13,015 nucleotides of DNA from JAQUPP01 sp041649955 (lineage in GTDB: Bacteria; Patescibacteriota; Patescibacteriia; UBA2591; JAQUPP01). Made by a program: the position numbers and the translations under genes. The notes under the pieces were generated by a model. It made no database searches. It saw nothing but the letters and a program-made list of their open reading frames with translations, and was not told the DNA's origin. Location of the stretch: positions 1 through 13,015 of the forward strand of contig JBAZMD010000019.1 of NCBI GenBank assembly GCA_041649955.1, given 5' to 3'. Each line of letters opens with the position of its first letter. The stretch's first letter is position 1. Below, in pieces: positions 6,483-13,015 of the stretch.

Positions 6483-6998
6483 ATGGCTAAAACTCGTCAA
6501 CAAAAAGAATTATCTCTTAAACAGCTTCAAGAAGCAATGTCAGAAATGAAATCTTTGATTTTTATCAATTATTGCGGCTTGAAAATTAAAGACATTGTTG
6601 AATTAAGAAGTTTATTAAAGAGCAATAAGTTCAAATATTTGGTTACTAAAAAAACTCTTTTAAAATTAGCTTTAAAAAAGTTCGGATTGGAAAATATTAA
6701 TTTGGACCAAGTTCAAGGCGGAACGGGTTTGATTTTCGGTTATGATGATGAAGTGGGTCCGGCCAAAATAATAACCGCTTTCAGCAAGAAAAACAAGCAA
6801 TTAAGCATTCAAGGCGGAATTTACAATAAAGAACTTGTCAGTTTGGATCAGATTAAAATTTTAGCCACCTTGCCGTCAAAAAATCAATTAATAGCTCAAT
6901 TATTAGGCACTATTAAAGCGCCGATATCTAATTTGGTTTATACATTAAAGGGCAATACGCGGAATTTTGTTTATCTTTTAAGCGTTATTAAGAAATAA
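6483..6998 (+). CDS. rplJ: 50S ribosomal protein L10 (uL10)
   Basis: The 171-residue protein is the base of the ribosomal stalk: it binds 23S rRNA near the GTPase centre and holds bL12 dimers. Its N-terminal domain has the family pattern of an early basic helix, IFINYCGLKIKDIVELRSLL, then KYLVTKKTLLKLAL. The C-terminal part (TLPSKNQLIAQLLGTIKAPI, then a closing helix) supplies the bL12-binding helix. Length is normal for bacteria. It is followed by rplL after 25 bp, the usual order. The gene lies behind the L10 leader and attenuator, so autoregulation by the L10-L12 complex is expected. The ATG at 6483 fits the family start (MAKTRQQKE); no Shine-Dalgarno precedes it. Identification is secure from motifs and neighbour order. 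Confidence 0.96.
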   Translation: MAKTRQQKELSLKQLQEAMSEMKSLIFINYCGLKIKDIVELRSLLKSNKFKYLVTKKTLLKLALKKFGLENINLDQVQGGTGLIFGYDDEVGPAKIITAFSKKNKQLSIQGGIYNKELVSLDQIKILATLPSKNQLIAQLLGTIKAPISNLVYTLKGNTRNFVYLLSVIKK

Positions 6999-7023
6999 AT
7001 AATTAACTTTAATTTTTAAAATT

Positions 7024-7428
7024 ATGACAGAAGAAATTATTGAAGTTCCGGCTAAATTTAAAGATTTAGTTGAAACCATTGAAAAAATGAATCTGGTTGA
7101 ATTGTCCGAATTAGTGAAAATTTTAGAAAAAAAATTCGGCGTTTCATCTCAAGCTCCTGTGGCCGTAGCCGCTGGTGCGGTTGCCGCAGCTGATGCCGGC
7201 GAAGAGAAAGAAGAACAAACCACTTTCAATGTTGAAATTACCGATGCAGGCAGCAATAAAATCAGCGTTATCAAAGCTATTCGGGAAATTACTTCAATCG
7301 GCTTAAAAGAAGCCAAAGACATGGTTGACGCTGCGCCTAAAATTGTTAAAGAAGGAGTAGGCAAGGAAGAAGCTGCAACTATGAAGAAGAAATTGGAAGA
7401 AGCCGGAGCGAAGGTAACTTTGAAATAA
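7024..7428 (+). CDS. rplL: 50S ribosomal protein L7/L12 (bL12)
   Basis: The 134-residue protein forms the mobile stalk that recruits translational GTPases. An N-terminal dimerisation helix pair (about residues 10-40, with VETIEKMNLVELSELVKILE) is followed by the Ala/Gly/Glu-rich flexible hinge (about 45-65). The globular C-terminal domain holds the factor-binding signature KISVIKAIREITSIGLKEAK and ends in LEEAGAKVTLK. The N-terminus has a few extra residues compared with Escherichia coli (121 residues). It follows rplJ by 25 bp and is closed by a long terminator hairpin only 10 bp after the stop. The stop codon overlaps the first bases of the repeat element at 7427. Identification is secure. 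Confidence 0.97.
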   Translation: MTEEIIEVPAKFKDLVETIEKMNLVELSELVKILEKKFGVSSQAPVAVAAGAVAAADAGEEKEEQTTFNVEITDAGSNKISVIKAIREITSIGLKEAKDMVDAAPKIVKEGVGKEEAATMKKKLEEAGAKVTLK

Positions 7429-7542
7429 AGAGTTTTGTTAATAAAAACAATCCGCTAACTAACGGATTGTTTTTATTATTACAAAACCTTTACCCCCTCC
7501 TTTATCTCAACGATAAACTTTCGATGGAGTAAAGGAGGGGGT
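7427..7542 (+). repeat. palindromic repeat element, short copy
   Basis: This copy has the same start (AAAGAGTTTTGT), the same ACAAAAC-linked 45-nt block (7481-7525) and the same inverted ends (ACCCCCTCCTTTA at 7492-7504, TAAAGGAGGGGGT at 7530-7542) as the copy at 6260-6420. It lacks the 65 bp that lie between two CGAT repeats in the long copy, as expected from slippage or recombination. Its inner hairpin is the rplL terminator, unrelated in sequence to the inner hairpin of the long copy. Confidence 0.8.
7439..7480. terminator. rplJ-rplL operon terminator (bidirectional)
   Basis: A perfect 16-bp stem (7439-7454 with 7463-7478) with an 8-nt loop places an A-rich 5' arm and a T-rich 3' arm around the core CAATCCG/CGGATTG. 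It can therefore terminate transcription from both sides, stopping rplL and also the convergent gene at 7586. GTTTTGT (7432-7438) and ACAAAAC (7481-7487) extend it by seven more pairs across a two-base bulge. Confidence 0.9.
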
Positions 7543-7558
7543 TCTCTATTTTGTAGCC

Positions 7559-7580
7559 AAAAAATCTGCGCCTTTCAGGC
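7559..7580 (-). terminator. weak candidate terminator of the - strand gene
   Basis: On the - strand GCCT and AGGC (7580-7577 and 7573-7570) form a 4-bp stem with a three-base loop, followed by GCAGA and a run of six T (7564-7559). The stem is short; the inverted-repeat element and the bidirectional hairpin beyond it probably give the main stop. Confidence 0.35.
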
Positions 7581-7585
7581 TTGAT

Positions 7586-9733
7586 TTATTTGGACAAAAG
7601 AGAAAATTCGTAAATTTTTGTTCCGTTCAATAGCCATGCCTTATCTTCCGTTTTACTGATAATAAAATCTTTTAAATCATCAAATTTGTCGCTTGAGAAT
7701 TGTTTTACCAGTTTTCCGTCTTTTGAAAGAATAATCAAGCGTTTAGTCGCTCCATCTAAAAGATATAAATATTTCATATCAGCACTGGTGAAAATTTTTG
7801 TTTTTTCATTTTCCATGGAAAGCGTAGGTTTGATCTCATCTAAATTGAATTCAACTTGTTTATTTTTATAAAATTTTAATATTTGTCCGGTCTTCTTCGC
7901 GATATAAATTGAACTGTCAATCGTCATGGCCAAGGCATCGGAAATCGCGATATCTTTGTCCTGAATCCAGGATTCTTCTTTGGAAAAACCGTCAATGGTT
8001 TTGGTATATTTATAAATTTGATTTGACCCCGGATCAAGAACATAAAGTTTATTGTTGAATACGCCTAAATCTTGAATCTTGGATAAATGATTTATTTCCA
8101 ATTTTAGAGAAGAAAGTTTTTTATCAATTGTATTGAAAGTGGCGATGGTTTGATTTTTGTCCCAGCCGATTAAAACGTCATTATCCAAAGGAATAAATTT
8201 TTTCAAAAGACCCGTGTTTATTGAAGTATTATTGGCCAATTGGGTCTCTTTTTTATTATAATCAAACAAATAAATATAATTATTTGAAGAATTAAGAATA
8301 TAAAAATTATTTCCCAAATTAGCCAAGCTGTCGGCTTGGGCGTCTTTATTTACTTGAGTTAAATCGGTTAAAAGCAGGGGATTATCAATAATCGTTAATT
8401 GATATAAAGAGTTAAGTTTTTCTACATATTTATTGCGATAAGAATTATAAATATCTTTTTGTTCTTGGGTTTTTTGCGGTAATTTTTTTATCAATTCATT
8501 CATTTCGTCCAAAATTTTACCAATCGTTTCATTGTTTTTATAAACTTCAGCCACCGCCAAATCAGCCTCTTTTGTTTTTAATGCTTCAATTGTTTGATCT
8601 TGCTGTTTAACATTATTGACGGTAATTTCTTTTTTGCCGATAGTAAATAAACTGCTGGCGAAAAGTATGGCCAGAATAATCAGAACTCCGATTAAAGATT
8701 TTTTCTTCAATGATTCAGGATTGATTTTCCAAGAAATAGTTGGAAATTTTATTTTATGTTGCTTTGGTCTAATTATCGGTTTTGGCTGAATCTCTGCTAA
8801 TTCTTCTTCCTCGTCAATTGAAATTTTTTCTTCCGGAGCGTCAATTTCTTCTTCTGGTTCTTCTTTAATTTCCGGAGAGGGGACTTCGACGGCAATAACC
8901 GGAGCAGGTTCTTCAACTATTGGTTCAGGTTTTTTGATGATTTCTTTTTTCGCGATTTTTTCTTTTAATTCTTTTTTTTCTTCTTTTTCCGCTTTAATTG
9001 TTTCAACAATAGGCGTTTCTTCGCGGGTGGAAATGATTAAATTTTGCAAACTGACTTTTTTTGATTCTGTGCCGAGTAATTGTTCTAACCGGGAAGAAAT
9101 TTTAGTTAAAAGATTATTTTCAATAATTTCCGTAATTTTTTCTAATGAAAAATAATCAAAAAAAGCGGCATTGGCAAAAAATAAAACATTGTTATTATCC
9201 AATGAACCGCTGATTACGTTCAAGAATTTTTTTGTCTGATTTTTATTTTTTTCTCCCACCAGTTCCGCTATTTTCCCGTCCTTGATCAAATAAGTTTTAA
9301 TGTCTCCAATTTGGGAAAAATGAACATCCTTGTCTTTAATGATAATAATATCAACATCCAAGTCGGTTAAATATTCTTCAAAAAATTTCGGGTTGCGCGC
9401 TTTTTCGCGGTTTAAAAAATTATTAATTTTACTCAAAAGGTCTTCAAAATCTTTTTCAACATTAACGGTCAATTTCAACGGGTCATAATAAGTATCGCTT
9501 AAAAAATCTATGACTTTTTGAACCCAATTTGAAATTTCGGCTGTTCTAGCAAGCTGTTCTTTTAAAGTTGATTCTTTAGATGAGGAGAGATGCAAATTAA
9601 TCATTGCGCCCAATTGCCCGAATTTATTTAAAAATCTGGCCTCTGGTTCGGCCAAATAAACGCGGCTGTAAATGTTAGTTTTTTTAGGATTGGAAAGACA
9701 AAAATAAGTTGTTTTTGGTTGAATGTTTATCAT
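7586..9733 (-). CDS. degenerate PP2C-like / TM / propeller-like membrane protein
   Basis: The 715-residue protein has four parts. Residues 1 to about 235 resemble a PP2C (PPM) phosphatase fold: a stretch of the type FSQIGDIKTYLIKDGKI (139-155) matches the V-G-D-S-R-x-Y-L strand of the family, and VLFFANAAFFDYFS matches the later L-x-S-D-G region. The metal-binding Asp residues are not seen (GDI instead of GDS, NAAFFD instead of SDG, LGAMINLH where DGxGG would lie), so it is probably a pseudophosphatase. Residues 240-345 are an acidic, Pro/Glu/Lys-rich linker. A single TM helix spans about 346-366, followed by a coiled coil (375-445). Residues 450-715 contain repeated aromatic/Asp strands (IYLFDY, LYVLDPGSNQIYKY, SIYIAKKTGQILKF, LYLLDGATKRLIIL) typical of a beta-propeller, predicted outside the membrane. 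It is transcribed toward rplL and divergently from the surface protein at 9919, so both may belong to an envelope function. No enzymatic activity is claimed. Confidence 0.8.
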   Translation of the reverse strand: MINIQPKTTYFCLSNPKKTNIYSRVYLAEPEARFLNKFGQLGAMINLHLSSSKESTLKEQLARTAEISNWVQKVIDFLSDTYYDPLKLTVNVEKDFEDLLSKINNFLNREKARNPKFFEEYLTDLDVDIIIIKDKDVHFSQIGDIKTYLIKDGKIAELVGEKNKNQTKKFLNVISGSLDNNNVLFFANAAFFDYFSLEKITEIIENNLLTKISSRLEQLLGTESKKVSLQNLIISTREETPIVETIKAEKEEKKELKEKIAKKEIIKKPEPIVEEPAPVIAVEVPSPEIKEEPEEEIDAPEEKISIDEEEELAEIQPKPIIRPKQHKIKFPTISWKINPESLKKKSLIGVLIILAILFASSLFTIGKKEITVNNVKQQDQTIEALKTKEADLAVAEVYKNNETIGKILDEMNELIKKLPQKTQEQKDIYNSYRNKYVEKLNSLYQLTIIDNPLLLTDLTQVNKDAQADSLANLGNNFYILNSSNNYIYLFDYNKKETQLANNTSINTGLLKKFIPLDNDVLIGWDKNQTIATFNTIDKKLSSLKLEINHLSKIQDLGVFNNKLYVLDPGSNQIYKYTKTIDGFSKEESWIQDKDIAISDALAMTIDSSIYIAKKTGQILKFYKNKQVEFNLDEIKPTLSMENEKTKIFTSADMKYLYLLDGATKRLIILSKDGKLVKQFSSDKFDDLKDFIISKTEDKAWLLNGTKIYEFSLLSK

Positions 9734-9749
9734 ATTTTTTATTTATTGT

Positions 9750-9778
9750 ATTATAATCAATAACATTCCATTATTATA
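9750..9778 (-). promoter_or_regulatory. candidate promoter of the PP2C-like gene
   Basis: Two - strand TATAAT hexamers lie at 9755-9750 and 9778-9773, ahead of the ATG at 9733-9731. Neither has a good -35 at 17 bp. The nearer hexamer would give a leader of only about 10 nt. Confidence 0.4.
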
Positions 9779-9826
9779 ACATAAACTTAAAAAAGGGGAA
9801 GCTCTGATGCGGTAATTCAGCGATAG

Positions 9827-9835
9827 ATATCCACA
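9827..9835 (+). other. DnaA-box-like nonamer ATATCCACA (one mismatch)
   Basis: The last eight bases are identical to those of the two perfect boxes; only the first differs. It sits between the two divergent promoters, 18 bp upstream of the -35 of the surface-protein gene, so it could serve either direction. Confidence 0.4.
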
Positions 9836-9853
9836 AATAAGAGTAAGACTTTG

Positions 9854-9882
9854 TTGATTTATTAACGTTTTTACTCTATAAT
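9854..9882 (+). promoter_or_regulatory. promoter of the surface-protein gene
   Basis: TTGATT (9854-9859) and a perfect TATAAT (9877-9882) are separated by exactly 17 bp. A second TATAAT at 9889-9894 follows but lacks a good -35. The start would be near 9889-9891, about 30 nt before the ATG at 9919, which supports the long form of the protein. Confidence 0.75.
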
Positions 9883-9918
9883 AATAGGTATAATTGCTTA
9901 TAGTTTAAATAGGCGATA

Positions 9919-12900
9919 ATGAACCTCAAAAAAGAAAATTTGAGACAAGTTTTATTTTACTTCTATAGAAGTAGTCTTATTTTATTATCTAAATTATCAA
10001 AAGAATTTAGATTTTTTTATTTGATTTATATAAAAAGAGACAAGTCGTGCAGGAAAATTTATTCGGGCTGGTACGTTATAACAATCAAAGATGAGAAATC
10101 AAAATGTAAAATAAATTCAGTCAATAAATTATTTTCAAACATCAAGAAAAATAAATTAACTGAAAATTATTCAGAAATCAAAAAAGAAAAAACAAATCCC
10201 ATTAGAGAAGAAATTTCTATCGGGATAAATTGGAAAGAAAAATATTTTGATTTAAAGATACAATTTATTAATTTACAAAAACAATTTGCTAATTTAAAAA
10301 AGCAATTTTTTATTTTAGAAAAAAAATTCCGCCAGCAATATTTTAAGTTTGGAACAACTCGAGCCGTGGCGGTTTTTTTATGCATCGCCTTAATTATCAC
10401 CGCCGGTTGGCAAATGATTTGGAATATGTCGCGCGCTGCCGCTGCCGCTACTTGGGGTTTTACAAGTGCAGGCGATTATACGGCCGCCGCTAATGTTGAA
10501 GTTGACGCTGCTGATAATAATTTAGCCAGATTAAAATCTAATTACACTCTCGGAACAGATTGGATCGCCACGAATGGAAACGGTTATGATTGGAAATATC
10601 GCCAAGAAATTTCCGTTGACAACAGTCAAGCCGAATATGATTTTTCCAATTATCAATTAAGAGTGGCGTTGACTTCTGCTAATTTTGATTTTTCCATTCC
10701 TGATTCGCAGGGCAATGACATCAGATTCACCGGAGCGTTAGCGAGAACTAATTATGCTTCCGAAACAGCAAGATTAAACGCGCAAGGATCGAATGAAGTT
10801 TCTTATTACAAAGAGTCATATGATCAATCCGCCAAGACTGCGGTTTTTTGGGTTAAGCTTCCCAATATTTATTCTTTCTGGGGCGTATCAACTGAAAATT
10901 CCGGCACTGATAATAAAGTGAAGGTGGACGATGTCTCGGGTTTTCCGGATCCGGCCGATTTTCCAAACGGAGAAATGCCGGTCACGGTCAAAGACACTTC
11001 AAATAGTGAAACAAATTACATTACTGCCATTAACGCGGACACCAAAGAATTAACTTTTAAAAATAATTTTGCGGTCAGTTATTTAACTTCAAAAACCGCT
11101 CAAGTCAAATATATTGAAGACGAACAAGTTTATTTATATTATGGAAATTCCAATGCTACGGTTTCAACACAGGTAACTATAGGAAGCATGTTTGGAGAGG
11201 CTAATTTGCAAGGACTTTGGAAATTAGATGAAAATACCGGTACGGCTGCTACCGATTATTCCGGCAATAGTAATGTTGGTGCTATCACCAGTGCAACATG
11301 GTCAACATCCGGAAAGTTTGGAAATACTCTGAGTTTTGACGGAAGCAATGATCTTGTACATATACATAATGTAAGCGGGGGGTTGAATCTTGGAACATCT
11401 CCGGCAACGTACAGCGCGTGGATTTATCAGACAGGAGGCAATAACAACTATGTAATTGGCGCGGGTAATGGAGATAATATAGCCATGCAAATATATACTG
11501 GCCAAGTTTGGTGTTATTTCGGTGAATCTTCCAGTCATGGTTATATCGGTTCTAACGCAGCGCAGATCAGCGCGGGTAACTGGTATAATGTGGTGTGCAC
11601 AAGAGATGGGTCTGGTTTTGGAATGTATGTCAATGGGGCAAGTGTTCCGTTTACTGCTTATGGTCCAAGTACAGTAGATATGAGCGCTGCATTTGTAAAT
11701 ATAGGCGTGGGTCGCGAAAGTGGTTGGTGGTGGCAGGGTCTTATAGATGATGTCGCGATATACAATCGAGCGTTTTCCACAGATGAAGTTTTAGCTCAAT
11801 ATAATTTACGTCTTCTCATTTCAACTATCCAACCCTCTCAATCTCTTTATCCTTCAATTTGGCAATATCAGCGGGCGATAACAATTGATAACAGCAGCGG
11901 CGGAGCTTTAACTGATTTTCAAATTAAAATTAGTTTAGCTGCAGGGAATTTTAATTTTTCTCACGCCAATTCCAATGGTTCAGATATCAGATTTACTGAT
12001 TCGGATACTACTACCGAGCTTGATTATTGGATTGAATCATATAATTCTGCGGATCAAGCAGCTACAATTTGGGTTAAAGTGCCCTCTATTTCCGCTTCTT
12101 CAACAAAAACTATTTATATGTATCATGGCAATGCAGGGGCGGGGAATGTAGCCAGCGGCACTGATACCTTTGTGCTTTTTGATAATTTTGATGATGGGCA
12201 ATTATCTTCCATTTGGACGTTCGCTAATAATGGAAATAGTGCAAATACATATTACGAAACAACTAATCCGGGAAAAATGATACTTACCACGGCATCAAGC
12301 GATATGTATGGGGGCACTTATAGTTTTTCCCAGTTGCGATTAACAACTATTCCCGAAGGGGATTTTGAGGCTATTGTAGAAATGAACGCCGCAGGAGTCG
12401 CTAATTATGAGATATGGGGCATAGGTGGTTCTACGGATGGTAACAATTTTTTTAGAGTAGGAAAAGGGTATCATAGTGGTTTTGGAAATAAGACGATTCA
12501 TTTTGGCAAAATGCTTTCAGGTTCACCGGCAGAGGCTGGTGTTTCACATTCAGCAGATTTTGCGTATCTGAAAATCAGGCGGGTTGGCACAACATATACG
12601 TCATACTGGACTGATGATTTATCATCATGGACACAAATTGGCACCTCGCAAAGTTTTACTCCCGCAACATTTGGATTGTTTGGAATCAAGACCACTGCAG
12701 TTTCAATGAGTCAGACTTTTGATAATTTTCGTATCCGCAAATACGCTTCAACCGAACCCACTACTACCGTTAATTCGGAAACCAACGTTGCCTGGCCTTC
12801 CAGCGAAGTGGCTAAATTAACCGTGGTTAATAATACCGGCCAAAATTATGCCAGCCTTTCTTCATTTACGCAGACTTTAGGCTCAGGCAATGCAGGCAGC

Positions 12901-13015
12901 GTCAAATATCAGATTTCCAACAATGGCACAAATTGGTATTGGTACAATTCAGGCACAGGCGATTGGGAAGCCGCTTCAAGTTTGCTTCAAACAAATACAG
13001 CCAGCGATGTAAATA
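9919..13015 (+). CDS. large DUF2341/LamG surface protein, partial at window end
   Basis: The frame from the ATG at 9919 is open to the last base, giving 1032 complete codons with no stop. Residues 1-148 are Lys-rich and presumably cytoplasmic; L112, L119, L126, L133 and F116, F123, F130, F137 make a regular heptad zipper. A TM or late signal segment covers about 149-167 and is followed by AAAAA (173-177), a possible signal-peptidase site. Then come DUF2341 (about 225-415, interrupted by some 85 extra residues at 318-402), a LamG/ConA-like jelly roll (about 425-630, with LQGLWKLDENTG, GKFGNTLSFDG and LIDDVAIYNRAFS), a second DUF2341 (about 647-740), a second ConA-like domain beginning LFDNFDDG (about 753-945), and a further module with NNGTNWYWYNSGTGDW (about 957 on). 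Such proteins in Patescibacteria are large surface proteins; glycan or host-cell binding is inferred. The promoter at 9854-9882 supports this start. No Shine-Dalgarno is visible. Confidence 0.88.
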   Translation, partial: MNLKKENLRQVLFYFYRSSLILLSKLSKEFRFFYLIYIKRDKSCRKIYSGWYVITIKDEKSKCKINSVNKLFSNIKKNKLTENYSEIKKEKTNPIREEISIGINWKEKYFDLKIQFINLQKQFANLKKQFFILEKKFRQQYFKFGTTRAVAVFLCIALIITAGWQMIWNMSRAAAAATWGFTSAGDYTAAANVEVDAADNNLARLKSNYTLGTDWIATNGNGYDWKYRQEISVDNSQAEYDFSNYQLRVALTSANFDFSIPDSQGNDIRFTGALARTNYASETARLNAQGSNEVSYYKESYDQSAKTAVFWVKLPNIYSFWGVSTENSGTDNKVKVDDVSGFPDPADFPNGEMPVTVKDTSNSETNYITAINADTKELTFKNNFAVSYLTSKTAQVKYIEDEQVYLYYGNSNATVSTQVTIGSMFGEANLQGLWKLDENTGTAATDYSGNSNVGAITSATWSTSGKFGNTLSFDGSNDLVHIHNVSGGLNLGTSPATYSAWIYQTGGNNNYVIGAGNGDNIAMQIYTGQVWCYFGESSSHGYIGSNAAQISAGNWYNVVCTRDGSGFGMYVNGASVPFTAYGPSTVDMSAAFVNIGVGRESGWWWQGLIDDVAIYNRAFSTDEVLAQYNLRLLISTIQPSQSLYPSIWQYQRAITIDNSSGGALTDFQIKISLAAGNFNFSHANSNGSDIRFTDSDTTTELDYWIESYNSADQAATIWVKVPSISASSTKTIYMYHGNAGAGNVASGTDTFVLFDNFDDGQLSSIWTFANNGNSANTYYETTNPGKMILTTASSDMYGGTYSFSQLRLTTIPEGDFEAIVEMNAAGVANYEIWGIGGSTDGNNFFRVGKGYHSGFGNKTIHFGKMLSGSPAEAGVSHSADFAYLKIRRVGTTYTSYWTDDLSSWTQIGTSQSFTPATFGLFGIKTTAVSMSQTFDNFRIRKYASTEPTTTVNSETNVAWPSSEVAKLTVVNNTGQNYASLSSFTQTLGSGNAGSVKYQISNNGTNWYWYNSGTGDWEAASSLLQTNTASDVN

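Noticed and set aside
7149..7364. antisense open frame within rplL
   Set aside because: It is a shadow of the Ala-rich bL12 coding sequence.
6294..7542. CRISPR array suggested by repeated blocks
   Set aside because: Only two copies, more than 1 kb apart with genes between, and no spacer pattern or cas genes.
10255..10340. nucleotide repeat in the surface-protein gene
   Set aside because: The near-repeats simply reflect the protein heptads with biased A/T codons, so they are noted under the coding sequence.
10167..10400. antisense open frame over the start of the surface-protein gene
   Set aside because: It mirrors the Lys-rich head of the + strand gene and has no family features; the + strand frame is supported by a promoter and domains.

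Overview
The window looks like a chromosomal piece of a Candidate Phyla Radiation (Patescibacteria) bacterium, probably from the Parcubacteria side. This is inferred from the A/T-rich sequence, short compact genes, start codons without Shine-Dalgarno sequences, receiver-only response regulators with a K-S-(N/D) ending, a degenerate PP2C-TM-propeller protein, and a giant DUF2341/LamG surface protein. No rRNA or marker phylogeny could be run, so the phylum is likely but the class is a guess.

Layout. Bases 1-150 are the 3' end of an unrecognised gene. From 258 to 6086 six genes run on the + strand with gaps of 8-47 bp: a receiver-only response regulator, a XylR_N/V4R ligand-sensor protein with a coiled-coil tail, a membrane histidine kinase (HAMP-PAS-HisKA-HATPase), a second receiver-only regulator, an ABC ATPase of the LolD/MacB type carrying an extra duplicated C-terminal module, and a MacB/FtsX-type permease. 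This reads as one sensing-plus-export locus. None of its signalling proteins has a DNA-binding output domain.

From 6100 to 7480 lies the rplJ-rplL operon (ribosomal proteins uL10 and bL12). It has a near-consensus promoter, a well-preserved L10 leader with a terminator/antiterminator pair, and a strong bidirectional terminator. Two copies of a palindromic repeat with 13-bp inverted ends bracket the two ribosomal genes. The shorter copy equals the longer one minus a 65-bp segment between CGAT direct repeats.

From 7586 to 9733 on the - strand is a membrane protein with a degenerate PP2C-like domain, an acidic linker, one TM helix and an extracytoplasmic propeller-like region. Diverging from it at 9919 is an open reading frame that runs off the window end (at least 1032 codons). 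It has a lysine-rich cytoplasmic head with a perfect heptad zipper, one TM segment, then DUF2341, LamG, DUF2341, a second ConA-like domain and a further module, so it is a cell-surface adhesin or glycan-binding candidate.

A DnaA-box-like motif (TTATCCACA or one mismatch) sits beside each of the three intergenic promoter regions and was not noticed inside any gene.
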